From positions 248,001 through 312,000 of the forward strand of contig NZ_JAMLJM010000003.1 in the NCBI RefSeq assembly GCF_023635005.1: DNA of 64,000 nt, read 5' to 3'. Within the stretch, counting starts at the first letter, position 1, and each line of letters begins with the position of its first letter. The stretch comes from Flavobacterium luminosum (GTDB lineage Bacteria > Bacteroidota > Bacteroidia > Flavobacteriales > Flavobacteriaceae). Shown here piece by piece: positions 20,208-30,287 of the stretch. The position numbers and the translations under genes were made by a program. Below the pieces are notes generated by a model. It did no database searches. It saw only the letters and a list, made by a program, of their open reading frames with translations, and was not told the origin of the DNA.

Positions 20208-23200
20208 ATGAAATTGTTTTGGGTAAATAAATCATATCACAAAAGTATACATGCCTTATGGGTGATAACGGTTATTTTCTTGCAATCTTGTGCTACTTTA
20301 AGTCCACAATTCGGAAAGAAAACGGTTTCTACTTTCACAGAAAACCATCAGGATACCGTTTCATCCGCCCACACTTTGTATCTTCTTGGAGATGCAGGCA
20401 ATGCCGATGATCCTACCACCCAAAATACTTTATCGTTAGTTGAAGAAAAACTTAAAAAGTCTAACAAAAATGCTACCCTATTATTTTTAGGCGATAATAT
20501 TTATCCTTCAGGAATGCCTTCCGACAAAGATCATCCTTTACGAACTTCGGCAGAAACCAAATTGAAAAACCAATTAAAAATCACCGAAAATTTCTCTGGA
20601 AAAATTTTCTTCCTATCTGGAAATCACGATTGGTATCAGGGTACAAAAGGGCTAAAAGAACAAGAAACTTTCATCAACAATTATTTAAAAACAAAAAAAG
20701 CCTTTTTACCCAAGAATAATTGTCCGCTAGAAAGTGTGAAAATAAATGATTTTACGAGTTTAATTGTGATCAACAGCCAATGGTTTTTAGAAGATTGGAA
20801 TTTGCATCCTACCCTTAACGATGATTGCGATATTAAAACCCGAGAAAAGTTTTTCGAAGAATTTGAAAGCCTCATTAATAAAAACCAGAATAAGATAACG
20901 CTTGTCGCTATTCACCATCCGCTGGTGAGCAATGGTTCCCACGGAGGGCAATTTTCATGGCGCAAACAACTATTTCCTGCTTCTTCAAAAATTCCTTTGC
21001 CCATCTTAGGGTCATTGGTGAATCTTTTACGTAAAACTTCAGGAATTAGTCCACAAGATTTGCAAAACAAAACCTATGCTTCTCTAATTAAGAGATTATT
21101 TCCTATCATTCAAAACAGAGACAATATCATCGTTCTATCAGGACACGAACACAATCTACAATATATCGAACAAGAAGGATTAAAACAAATTATTAGCGGT
21201 TCAGCCTCCAAAAAAGACGCTGCGCGTGCTCTTCAACCCGTTAGTTTTTCTTTTGGCGGAAATGGTTATACAGTTCTCGATATTAAAAAAGATCAGAGTG
21301 TATATGTTCATTTTTTCTCCACAGAAAAAGGAATGGAAAAAGAAATCTTACGCCGAAAAATACTTATCCCAAAAATCATTCAGGATAGTATTTATCCGAA
21401 AACCACTTCTAAAACTGTTTTCGCCTCTATCTATACTCCCGAAATGACTCAAAAAAACAAATTCTATAAGTTCCTTTGGGGTAAACATTATCGCGATTAT
21501 TACAGCAAACCTATAGAAGTTCCTGTTGTCTATTTAGACACTCTTTATGGAGGAGTACAACCTACCATTGCTGGTGGAGGCCACCAATCTTTATCGTTAC
21601 GTTTAAAAGACAAAAACGGAAGCGAATTTGTGATGAGAGGCTTAAAAAAAAGTGCTGCTCGTTTTCTCCAAACCGTGGCTTTCAAAGATCAAAATATTGA
21701 AACTGAATTTAAGAATACCACGGCCGAAAAATTCATTTACGATTATTACACCACGTCTCATCCTTACACCCCGTTTATCATTGCAAATTTAGCGGATCAA
21801 GTAGGCATCTATCACTCCAATCCTAAATTATACTACATCCCCAAACAAAATGCCTTAGGTCAATACAATGAAACTTTTGGTGATGGACTATATATGATTG
21901 AAGAACGCCCTACCGATGAGCATAAAGACCTATCAAGTTTTGGCAAACCGGACGCTATTGTTGGCAGTGACGAGGTACTGGCCAACCTGAGAAAAGAATC
22001 GAAATATGAAGTAGACGAAGCTTCTTATATTAAAGCCCGTCTTTTTGATATGCTCATTGGCGACTGGGACAGACATGCCGATCAGTGGCGCTGGGCGGAA
22101 TACCATCGAGAAGGAAAAATCATTTACCAACCCATTCCTAGAGACCGCGATCAGGCATTTTCAAAGGCAGACGGGGCGCTACTGCAACTTATCACAAGAA
22201 TACCTGCTACCAGACACATGAAATCTTTCAAGAAAGATTTTCCTGACGCAAAATGGTTCAATTTAGCGGCTCGTTCACTAGATGTAGCTTTAATTCGAAA
22301 TAACGATGTCGATGTGTGGAAAGCACAGGCAAACGCTATCGTTAACCAGCTAACAGACGAAGGTATTGACCTTGCTTTTGCTGGACTCCCTTCAGAGATT
22401 AATCGGGATAGCATTACTGCTGAACTAAAATCCAATCTAAAATACCGAAAAAAACATTTAGCAGACTATGCTGTAAAGTATCAAAACCTACTAGAAAAAA
22501 AGATATTGCTTCTGGGTACGGATCAAAAAGAAAAATTTATTGTGACTCGTCTAGCAGAAGGCGCAACGCGAATTGAAATCATTCGATTAGTAAAAGGGAT
22601 TGAAGAAGTAGAGTTTACCAAACTTTATCACCCCAAAAAAACTAAAGAAATCTGGATCTACGGATTAGACAATAATGATGATTTTGTAGTAGAAGGCCGA
22701 GAGAATTCTAGTATTTTAATCCGTCTCATTGGTGGGCAAAACAACGATAGTTACACCATACACAACGGAAAAAAAGTAAAGATTTATGATTTTAAATCGA
22801 AAGCCAATGAATTCAAGGTTACGAGCACTGCTTCAATTTCACTAACAGAAGATTATGAAACCAATGAATTTTATTACAAACGTCCCGTTTTAAACGCCAC
22901 AATGATATTGCCTTCTATAGGATCTAACCCAGATGATGGTATCAAATTGGGAATGGCATTAAATTATGTTCAATACGGTTTCATCAACGCTCCTTATGCT
23001 CGCAAACACAATTTCAAAGGCAATTATTATTTTGCTACTCAAGGATTTGAATTGTTCTACCATGGTATTTGGACTAAAGTGCTGAAAAACTGGAATTTCG
23101 AATTAGAATCACAATACACTACTCCCAATTTCAGCATCAATTATTTTGGATTTGGAAACGAAACCATTAACGATGATAGTAAAATGGGAATGGATTATAA

Positions 23201-23935
23201 CCGAGTAAAAATACAGCAATTCAGGATTTCACCGTCGCTTAGAAAACTAGGAAGAAATGGAAGCGATTTGCAAATCCAAGCTAGTTTTGAAAGTATTGAA
23301 GTAGAAGAAACGCCCAACCGTTTTGTAGATCTTCCAAATAATGTTTCTCCAAAAGTCTTTAATTACCAACAATTTGCAGGTATTGGTATGCGATATGGTT
23401 TCGAAAATTATGATAACGTTTCCCTTCCGACTATGGGGATGACTTTTTATATCCAAGCCCATTGGAAAACCAATCTTTCCGATACTAGAAAAAACTTCCC
23501 CTATCTGGAAGGAGCTTATGGAATCAGTCACAAAATCATCCCTAACGGGCGATTGGTTTTTGGAACGCTTCTAAAAGGCAAGGCCGTTTTAAATAATAAT
23601 TACGAATTCTATCAGGGAGCCACTCTGGGAGGCGATTACGATTTAAGAGGCTACCGCACACAACGTTATTTAGGGAAACAAGCTTTTTATCAGAGTTCTG
23701 ATTTGCGCTGGACTTTCGGAAAATTCAACAGAGTTTAATTCCGATGCGTTACGGTATTTTAATGGGTTACGATTATGGACGTGTTTGGCTCGATGGAGAA
23801 AATTCAAAGCGATGGCATCAATCAGTTGGTGGTGGTTTATGGCTTAACGGATTAAATAGTGTAACCGCCCGACTCACGTTTTTTAACGGTTCAGACGGAA
23901 ACAGAATTGCTTTTGGGTTAGGTTTCGGATTTTAA
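20208..23935 (+). pseudogene. Metallophosphoesterase-outer membrane beta-barrel fusion, interrupted by a frameshift
   Basis: The protein is a lipoprotein (lipobox ending at Cys28, FLQSC) with an N-terminal calcineurin-like phosphoesterase: LLGDAG, FLGDNIYPSG, LSGNHDW, AIHHPLVSNG and LSGHEHN are all present. A middle region of about 450 residues follows, then an Omp85-like surface-antigen barrel from about residue 880. Reading frame one ends at 23738 (WTFGKFNRV, stop), while the natural continuation SLIPMRYGILMGYDYGRVW lies in another frame and runs to the stop at 23933-23935, ending in GLGFGF. One base appears to be missing between 23727 and 23740. The lost tail holds the last strands and the terminal aromatic that barrel assembly needs. 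Either the gene is broken or the sequence has an error. It starts 27 bases from the divergent HD-PycTM gene. Confidence 0.85.
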
Positions 23936-23944
23936 TCAAAAAAA

Positions 23945-24808
23945 CTAGGGCTTTAATGGCACCTGATATACATTACCGCCATTTTTTTTAACCTTTTCGT
24001 CGGCAATCCAAAGGATATGATTGTCTTTGAAAGTAATGGCTTCTTTTTGGGAATAATGGTTTAAATCGATTTCTGTTTTTTTACCTTCAAAGAAATGATC
24101 CGATTCAAAATTCTCGAAAAGCCATACTTTTTGATTGCTCAAAAGGACTACTTTTTGCTGATTGGGACTAATTGCTGCACTCGTAACAGCGCCATAAGAA
24201 TAGCGTTGGTCCGTTACAAATGAACCGACCAAAATAGCTTGATGATGGCCTTCGATCATCGGAATGCGATACAATAAAGTGGTACCGTCGGAATTTTTAC
24301 TTCTATTTTTGGTAAAAATGTAAAAATAATTTTGGAATACAATAAAAGCCTCAGCATCGTATATTAATTCTGTTTTTTTAGGTGGAAATTCTTTTTGCTC
24401 AGGATAACTGAAGCTAATTTTTGCGGAAGCCTTACAAAAATCGGTATCGAGTGAATCTTTACTGATTTTATAGATGCATAAATCTTTTCTTGTATTGTCG
24501 TTGTTACCAAAATCACCCACATACAAATTTCCTTCAACATCTCGACTCAAATCTTCCCAATCGATATTTTCAGCGTTGGAAATTGTCACTTCTTTAATCA
24601 ATTTTCCATCCCAATTCAATTGGAAAATTACATTTTTGTTCCCACTATCGGCTATAGCCCAAAGCGAGTTCTTATCGGAAGTAATTCCAGAAACTTCTTT
24701 TAACGATTTAGGTAAATGAAAGAGTACGGGAATCTCATCCTGACTCGAACAACTACTGAAGCTAAAAAGTAAAAACCAAGTCGACAAAACAAAAACAGCT
24801 TTATTCAT
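23945..24808 (-). CDS. SdiA-regulated-like beta-propeller lipoprotein
   Basis: A 287-residue predicted lipoprotein: the signal MNKAVFVLSTWFLLFSFSSC ends in a lipobox Cys20. The body has repeated short strands such as SGITSDKNSLWAIADSGN, LYVGDFGNNDNTRKDL, AEAFIVFQNYFYIFTKN and KVVLLSNQKVWLFE, in keeping with the SdiA-regulated / esterase-like propeller family. No enzymatic residues can be assigned. The start at 24808 is used because it gives the signal peptide; the reading frame is open 54 codons further upstream, but that part is basic and not signal-like. The gene converges on the phosphoesterase-barrel gene with 9 bases between stops. Confidence 0.75.
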   Translation of the reverse strand: MNKAVFVLSTWFLLFSFSSCSSQDEIPVLFHLPKSLKEVSGITSDKNSLWAIADSGNKNVIFQLNWDGKLIKEVTISNAENIDWEDLSRDVEGNLYVGDFGNNDNTRKDLCIYKISKDSLDTDFCKASAKISFSYPEQKEFPPKKTELIYDAEAFIVFQNYFYIFTKNRSKNSDGTTLLYRIPMIEGHHQAILVGSFVTDQRYSYGAVTSAAISPNQQKVVLLSNQKVWLFENFESDHFFEGKKTEIDLNHYSQKEAITFKDNHILWIADEKVKKNGGNVYQVPLKP

Positions 24809-24999
24809 TATAATGAGGTTTAAATATTTAAAATTACACAATTTCCCATTTCTTTTAAGTGATAAGACATAAAATAGTTGACGAAAAACCATGAATCTTC
24901 CTTCAGAAAACCGAATAATATACTTTGGTCCATCTCTCCATTTCTCCTTTTTCATAATACAAAAAAACACTATTTATTTTCTAAAGTATTGAAAATAAA

Positions 25000-25007
25000 T
25001 TATTTTT
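25000..25007 (+). promoter_or_regulatory. -7 box before the small lipoprotein gene
   Basis: TATTTTTG fits TAnnTTTG and lies 23 bases before the ATG at 25030; no good -33 element is seen at the right distance. Confidence 0.4.
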
Positions 25008-25029
25008 GACTAACCTAAAATACCTTACA

Positions 25030-25557
25030 ATGAAATACCGTTTTTTACTAATTAGTGTATTAATCGCAATAAACTTAACCGCTTGTGAAGTTGTCGACAA
25101 CTTATTAACTTTTACGGTGAGAGACGAATCTACTTTTACTGTGAAAAGCGGTTTGCCCTTTAATTCTCCTTTTGAAGTTCCTACACCGGACGTAACTACC
25201 AATTCTACTTCAGAATTTGAAAACAACAAAACCAAAGCCGAATTGGTTAAGGATGTTAAACTAAAAGAATTGAAACTGAGCATCATCAATCCTACGGATA
25301 AAACATTTAGTTTTTTAAAAGCAGTACATATTTACATTTCCACAAACAGCAGTGACGAAATCGAATTAGCTTATCTCGATAATATTAGTGCCACCACCAA
25401 CACGATCAATCTCATCTGTACTTCCAATAAGTTAGATCAATACATTAAAGCAAACAGTTACAAGTTAAGAACTCAAGTTACTACTCGAGAAACATTAACA
25501 CAAGATGTCGAGATAAAATCAAACATGACTTTTAGAGTTACTGCCGATCCGTTATAA
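25030..25557 (+). CDS. Small hypothetical lipoprotein
   Basis: A 175-residue predicted lipoprotein. The signal MKYRFLLISVLIAINLTAC ends at Cys19. The mature part is rich in Thr, Ser, Asn and Val, with alternating beta-prone segments (TFTVRDESTFTV, LKELKLSIINPTDKTFSF) and no motif that I recognise. The chosen ATG at 25030 starts directly at the signal peptide; the in-frame ATG at 25006 overlaps the -7 box and is less likely. The next gene starts 43 bases downstream, and it may be cotranscribed. The function is unknown. Confidence 0.7.
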   Translation: MKYRFLLISVLIAINLTACEVVDNLLTFTVRDESTFTVKSGLPFNSPFEVPTPDVTTNSTSEFENNKTKAELVKDVKLKELKLSIINPTDKTFSFLKAVHIYISTNSSDEIELAYLDNISATTNTINLICTSNKLDQYIKANSYKLRTQVTTRETLTQDVEIKSNMTFRVTADPL

Positions 25558-25600
25558 GAATCAAACTGTTTTTTTAATCTAAAAATTGTATTTTCGCGAC

Positions 25601-26614
25601 ATGATGAAAGAACATGACATTGAAGCGATTAAACAGTTGTTGGCTTCACCCCAAAAAATTATAATTCTACCTCACCGCAATCAGGATGGAGACTCTATGG
25701 GATCAACCCTTGGTTTGTATCATTTTTTAATCCAATTAAACCATGAGGTTACGATAATTTCTCCGAACGAATTTGCTCGTTATTTGGCTTGGATGCCTAA
25801 TACAGACCAGATAATGTTTTTTGAAGAACACCGTGAAGATTGTGAACCCAAACTGAAGGAAGCGGATATTATTTTCACGTTAGATTTTAACGCTTTGCAT
25901 CGCACTGGAGACATAATGAGTCCATTTTTAGAGTCGTTATCAGACAAAACGTTCATCATGATCGACCACCATCAGGCACCCGATTCTTATGCCAAGTATG
26001 TTTTTTCGGATACAACCATGAGTTCTACCTCAGAAATGGTCTATCACTTCATTCATCAGTTAGGAAAAGGTCATTTAATCGATAAAAATACCGCTACTTG
26101 TTTGTATACCGGTTTAGTGACGGACACGGGTTCGTTCCGTTTTTCATCGACTTCGAGTACCACGCACAAAGTTGCTGCCGATCTAATTGAAAAAGGCATC
26201 AACAATGCTGAAATACACAATAATTTATTCGATACTAGTTCTTACGATCGCCTTCAACTTTTAGGAAGGGCGTTACAAAACATGAAACTGTTGAGAGAGC
26301 ACAAAACCTCGTACATCACGCTAAATCAAACCGAATTAGACGAGCATCACCACAAAAAAGGAGATACGGAAGGTTTTGTTAATTATGGATTATCTATCGA
26401 TGGTATCGATTTTACTGCTATCTTTATCGAAAATAAATCGGAAGGAATTATAAAAATCTCTTTTCGTTCGCAGGGATCTTTCGACGTGAATCAGTTTGCC
26501 CGAAATTATTTCAATGGTGGAGGTCACATTAATGCTGCTGGAGGTCGCTCGACAGAAAGTTTAGAAGAAACCGTTACCCGATTTGTAAAAATTGTACAAG
26601 AAACAAAAAGATAG
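25601..26614 (+). CDS. DHH/DHHA1 family phosphoesterase (NrnA-like)
   Basis: A 337-residue cytoplasmic phosphoesterase of the NrnA type, which degrades short oligoribonucleotides and dephosphorylates pAp. Motifs are in order: ILPHRNQDGDSMGS (motif I), LDFNALHRTGD (motif II), MIDHHQAPDS (the DHH motif), TGLVTDTGSFRFSSTSS (motif IV), and the DHHA1 substrate motif FNGGGHINAAGG near residue 315. The double ATG at 25601 is used; an upstream TTG is in frame but lies within the promoter-like TATTTTCG (25589-25596). gldI follows after 4 bases, an arrangement also found in other gliding flavobacteria as far as I recall. Confidence 0.9.
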   Translation: MMKEHDIEAIKQLLASPQKIIILPHRNQDGDSMGSTLGLYHFLIQLNHEVTIISPNEFARYLAWMPNTDQIMFFEEHREDCEPKLKEADIIFTLDFNALHRTGDIMSPFLESLSDKTFIMIDHHQAPDSYAKYVFSDTTMSSTSEMVYHFIHQLGKGHLIDKNTATCLYTGLVTDTGSFRFSSTSSTTHKVAADLIEKGINNAEIHNNLFDTSSYDRLQLLGRALQNMKLLREHKTSYITLNQTELDEHHHKKGDTEGFVNYGLSIDGIDFTAIFIENKSEGIIKISFRSQGSFDVNQFARNYFNGGGHINAAGGRSTESLEETVTRFVKIVQETKR

Positions 26615-26618
26615 TAAA

Positions 26619-27197
26619 ATGAAATTAATAAAAATTATTGGAGTTTTAATCCTTGGCACGACTTTGGTTACTTCATGTAGTCATAAACGGGAAGCTAGAA
26701 GACCTATTTCTCATACCGGTGGTGAATTTATGAAACAATCGATTGAAAGAAATAAAAAATTGAATCAAAACGAGGAAAGCATCATTGCAGCCATCATTAA
26801 AAAAGATACGGCTGCTGATTATATTGCCTCTACAAAAGGGTATTGGTATGCTTATCTTGCTAAAAACGAGACCTCTTCGGATACTCCTGACAAAGGTGAA
26901 ATTGCTTATTTCGATTATGAAATCAAGGACCTTAAAGGAAATCTGATTTACAGTCAATCTGAATTAAAACCTCAAAAATACGTGGTAGACAAACAAGACA
27001 TCCTGATGGGATTACGCCACGGAATAAAATTGATGAAAAAAGGAGAAACAGTGCGCTTTTTATTTCCTTCTCACATGGCCTATGGCTATCACGGAGATGA
27101 GAATAAAGTAGGTTCCAACGAACCATTAATGTGTACGGTAACCCTAAATGATATTAAAGTAGATGCTTCTGTTAAGGAAAAAACTACTATTGAATAA
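26619..27197 (+). CDS. gldI: Gliding-motility-associated peptidyl-prolyl isomerase lipoprotein GldI
   Basis: GldI is an FKBP-type peptidyl-prolyl isomerase anchored as a lipoprotein and needed for gliding and type IX secretion in Flavobacterium johnsoniae. The 192-residue product has a lipobox ending at Cys20 (TTLVTSC). Its FKBP domain covers about residues 85-185, with MGLRHGIKLMKKGETVRFLFPSHMAYGY as the core. The neighbours fit: an NrnA-like gene 4 bases upstream and a second isomerase gene 26 bases downstream. Together with the T9SS-tagged peptidase in this window, it suggests a T9SS-positive and possibly gliding organism. The ATG at 26619 is used because the signal peptide starts there. 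Confidence 0.92.
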   Translation: MKLIKIIGVLILGTTLVTSCSHKREARRPISHTGGEFMKQSIERNKKLNQNEESIIAAIIKKDTAADYIASTKGYWYAYLAKNETSSDTPDKGEIAYFDYEIKDLKGNLIYSQSELKPQKYVVDKQDILMGLRHGIKLMKKGETVRFLFPSHMAYGYHGDENKVGSNEPLMCTVTLNDIKVDASVKEKTTIE

Positions 27198-27223
27198 AAA
27201 ACAATCTGTAATTATTAACTAAA

Positions 27224-28324
27224 ATGAATCGAATGACAAGTCTTTTTTTAAGTTTTATCGCTCTATTTTTTTCGTGCAATTCCGGCAACGACAAATTAGG
27301 CGATGGAATGTATGCTGAAATCGAAACGAATAAAGGAAAAATTCTGCTTCAGTTAGAATTTGAGAAAACTCCTATTACTGTTGCCAACTTCGTTGCTTTA
27401 GCAGAAGGTAAAAACCCTATGGTAAATGAAAAATTTGCTGGAAAACCATTTTATAACGGCTTAAAATTTCACCGTGTTATTCCTAATTTTATGATTCAAG
27501 GAGGTGATCCTGATGGAAATGGTAGCGGAGGTCCAGGCTATAAATTCAAAGACGAAATTGTTCCCGATTTAAAACACAGTGGTCCTGGTATTTTATCTAT
27601 GGCCAATGCCGGTCCAAATACAAACGGATCTCAGTTTTTTATTACGCACAAAGAAACCTCATGGTTAGATGGTCGTCATACTGTTTTTGGACGTGTTCTT
27701 TCTGGACTAGATGTTGTAAACGCTATTGCACAAGATGATGTTATCAAAAAAGTAACCATTATTCGTAAAGGGGCAAAAGCAAAGAAATTTGATGCTGCTA
27801 AAATTTTCAAAGAAAGTGTAGCGAAACAAGCTGCAGAACAAAAAGCCTTGGTAGCGCAATTAGCCAAATCTAAAGCAGACAAATTAGCTTTTTTTGCACA
27901 ATCTAAAGCTTCTGGTACTAAAACAGAATCTGGACTAATTTATTATATTTCACAAAAAGGTTCTGGTAAAAAACCTGCAGTAGGCTCTACCGTATATGTA
28001 CACTATGCTGGGTATTTTGAAAATGGAAATTTATTTGACACTAGCTACCAAAGTGTTGCTGCAGAGTTTGGAAAATTAGATCCCAACAGAGCGGCACAAA
28101 ATGGCTACCAACCTTTTCCTTTTCAAGCAGGTAAGAAAGACGGTTTAATTCCTGGTTTCTTAGAAGGTTTAGAAAAAATGAATCTTGGCGATAAAGCGGT
28201 ATTGTTTATCCCTTCAAACTTAGGATATGGCCCTCAAGGCGCTGGCGGAGTAATTCCTCCTAATTCAAATTTAATTTTCGAATTAGAACTATTAGAATCG
28301 TTACCTGGAGCGAGTAACAAATAA
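27224..28324 (+). CDS. Cyclophilin-FKBP double peptidyl-prolyl isomerase lipoprotein
   Basis: A 366-residue exported folding factor with two different isomerase domains. After a lipobox ending at Cys18 (IALFFSC), a cyclophilin domain spans about residues 30-185 ([33 protein letters not shown] and [12 protein letters not shown] are family motifs). An Ala/Lys-rich helical linker of about 50 residues follows, and then an FKBP domain from about 240 to the end ([43 protein letters not shown]). It probably assists folding of periplasmic or outer-membrane proteins. It lies just downstream of gldI, and its transcript ends at a strong hairpin. Confidence 0.93.
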   Translation: MNRMTSLFLSFIALFFSCNSGNDKLGDGMYAEIETNKGKILLQLEFEKTPITVANFVALAEGKNPMVNEKFAGKPFYNGLKFHRVIPNFMIQGGDPDGNGSGGPGYKFKDEIVPDLKHSGPGILSMANAGPNTNGSQFFITHKETSWLDGRHTVFGRVLSGLDVVNAIAQDDVIKKVTIIRKGAKAKKFDAAKIFKESVAKQAAEQKALVAQLAKSKADKLAFFAQSKASGTKTESGLIYYISQKGSGKKPAVGSTVYVHYAGYFENGNLFDTSYQSVAAEFGKLDPNRAAQNGYQPFPFQAGKKDGLIPGFLEGLEKMNLGDKAVLFIPSNLGYGPQGAGGVIPPNSNLIFELELLESLPGASNK

Positions 28325-28332
28325 AACAAAAT

Positions 28333-28365
28333 AAAAAATCCCGATTTAAATAATCGGGATTTTTT
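28333..28365. terminator. Bidirectional terminator between convergent genes
   Basis: AAAAAATCCCGATT pairs perfectly with AATCGGGATTTTTT around a TAAAT loop. It serves the isomerase gene on the plus strand and the small gene ending at 28372 on the minus strand. Confidence 0.88.
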
Positions 28366-28371
28366 ATGGAT

Positions 28372-28812
28372 TTAACCTTTGAACTTCCAATCGAACTCGT
28401 CTGCTTTTTCGTTAAAAACAGCTCCTAATTCCAAACGGATTATTTCGTCGAACTCTACTTGAAAAATCATCCAATTACTTTCGTTAAAATAATTATCAAC
28501 GGTATCAAAGTTTTCTTTTTCGAGGGATTTAATATTTTTAGACGTCAACATTGTGGCTATAGCCTCCCATGGTCTTCCGATTATTTTTTCTGAAAACAAC
28601 TCTAATTCGGGATGAGAGCAAATAATATATCCCAAACGAAATGCTTCGTCTTCATAAAACGTCAAACGCATTTTTTGAGCATTGTACAAGTAAATCACAT
28701 TTCCTTCTTCGTCTTCGTATTGCTTATCGGGATTACCATACAAAGCCGTTACATCTTTTTGTTTCATTCCGAAGACCAACTGGTCTATTCCTATTTTAGG
28801 GTTTACCTTCAT
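28372..28812 (-). CDS. Hypothetical protein with a SmpA/BamE-like N-terminal motif
   Basis: A 146-residue acidic cytoplasmic protein. It starts with VFGMKQKDVTALYGNPDKQ (residues 13-31), a pattern G-M-x-x-x-x-V-x-x-L/x-Y-G-x-P also seen at the start of BamE/SmpA-like domains. It has no signal peptide, so a true BamE role is unlikely. The rest, with alternating beta and acidic segments, is not recognised. It starts 9 bases after the FAD-linked oxidase gene and is very probably in the same transcript. Confidence 0.65.
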   Translation of the reverse strand: MKVNPKIGIDQLVFGMKQKDVTALYGNPDKQYEDEEGNVIYLYNAQKMRLTFYEDEAFRLGYIICSHPELELFSEKIIGRPWEAIATMLTSKNIKSLEKENFDTVDNYFNESNWMIFQVEFDEIIRLELGAVFNEKADEFDWKFKG

Positions 28813-28821
28813 AACTTTATT

Positions 28822-30225
28822 TTAATCTCTGTCGGGTAAAATTTTACCCGGATTCATAATATTATTGGGATCAAAAATATATTTGATCTGTTCCATCAAT
28901 TCTAAATGTGGTTTGGAAAAAGCGATATCCATAAAATTCTTTTGAACATAACCAATACCGTGTTCTCCCGAAAGCGTTCCTTTCAAAGACACTGTCAATT
29001 CAAAAATTTCTTGAATCCCTTTAGGAACTTCCTTTTTCCAATTGGCATCACTCATTGTACCTTTAATGATGTTCACATGTAAATTTCCATCGCCTGCATG
29101 ACCATAACAAACCGATTGAAAACCATATTTTTTCCCGATCGCTTTGATTCCTTCCAATAATTTCGGCAATTCATATCTAGGCACCACGGTATCTTCTTCT
29201 TTGTAAACAGAATTGGCTTTAACGGCTTCCGCTACAGAGCGACGAAGTTTCCATAAAGCATTTTTCTGATCTTCGGTATCGGCAAATAAAACTTCATCGA
29301 TTTCAAATTGTTCTACCACCTCCATTATTTTTTCGGCTTCCAGCATTAGAATTTCAGGATAATTCCCATCCACTTCAATAAGCAAATGAGCCTGATGTTC
29401 CGGTTTCACTGTTACATTGATACCACTGACAAATTGCAGTGTCCAATCGATAGCATCCCGTTCCATAAACTCTAAGGCACTAGGAACAATTCCGGCTCTA
29501 AAGATGGCCGAAACAGCTTCACAGGCTTGACTTGCTTTATAAAAAGGAACCAAAAGCAACAAATTATGATCGTTTTTAGGCAATAATTTTAAAACGGCTT
29601 GCGTAACCACTCCTAATGTCCCTTCGCTACCTACCATTAACTGCGTTAGGTTGTAACCGGTTGAATTTTTTAATGTATTGGCTCCCGTCCAAATAATTTG
29701 TCCATTAGGTAATACCACTTCCAAATTTAACACATAATCTTTGGTCACCCCATATTTAACAGCGCGAGCACCACCCGAATTCTCAGCAATATTCCCACCA
29801 ATAAAACAACTACCCATACTACTAGGGTCTACGGGATAAAACAGTCCTTTTTCTGCTACTGCTTCTCGTAAGACCTGTGTAATCACTCCGGGTTGAGTTC
29901 TAACTTGAAGATTTTGTTCATCAATTTCTAGAATTTTATTCATTCGTTCCATTGACAAACCAATTCCTTCCAACAATGAAAGTGCTCCCCCACTGAGTCC
30001 CGTCCTACCGCCAATAGGTACCACAGCAATATAATTCTGATTGGCTAGAGACATAATCTGAGAAACTTCTTCGGTTGTAGCTGGTTTTACAACCACTCCC
30101 GGTGGGAAATTATAATCTTCGGTTTCGTCATGACCATAATCTCTTCGGGTGGCTTCATCCGTAAACACATAATTTTCTCCAACAATTTGTTGCAATTGTT
30201 GAATTATACTAGAGGTAATTAACAT
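28822..30225 (-). CDS. FAD-binding oxidoreductase, GlcD / D-lactate dehydrogenase type
   Basis: A 467-residue flavoprotein of the FAD_binding_4 / FAD-oxidase C family (glycolate oxidase subunit GlcD, D-lactate dehydrogenase, D-2-hydroxyglutarate dehydrogenase). FAD-binding elements are PIGGRTGLSGGALSLLEG (about residues 76-93) and DPSSMGSCFIGGNIAENSGG (about 133-152). The C-terminal domain has CYGHAGDGNLHVNII, whose histidines bind metal or substrate, and LSGEHGIGYVQK. It probably oxidises a D-2-hydroxy acid to a 2-oxo acid and passes electrons to quinone or another acceptor. No GlcE or GlcF partner is nearby, and the substrate is not determined. Confidence 0.9.
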   Translation of the reverse strand: MLITSSIIQQLQQIVGENYVFTDEATRRDYGHDETEDYNFPPGVVVKPATTEEVSQIMSLANQNYIAVVPIGGRTGLSGGALSLLEGIGLSMERMNKILEIDEQNLQVRTQPGVITQVLREAVAEKGLFYPVDPSSMGSCFIGGNIAENSGGARAVKYGVTKDYVLNLEVVLPNGQIIWTGANTLKNSTGYNLTQLMVGSEGTLGVVTQAVLKLLPKNDHNLLLLVPFYKASQACEAVSAIFRAGIVPSALEFMERDAIDWTLQFVSGINVTVKPEHQAHLLIEVDGNYPEILMLEAEKIMEVVEQFEIDEVLFADTEDQKNALWKLRRSVAEAVKANSVYKEEDTVVPRYELPKLLEGIKAIGKKYGFQSVCYGHAGDGNLHVNIIKGTMSDANWKKEVPKGIQEIFELTVSLKGTLSGEHGIGYVQKNFMDIAFSKPHLELMEQIKYIFDPNNIMNPGKILPDRD

Positions 30226-30287
30226 GCGCTTTTATTTTAAAGCAAATGTACTAAAGAAAAGATTTACCTCCTTCTCCTAATCGATGA

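Noticed and set aside
23721..23750. Programmed -1 frameshift in the barrel gene
   Set aside because: There is no slippery heptamer at the junction (AACAGAGTTTAA) and no following pseudoknot that I can see; a deletion or sequencing error is simpler.
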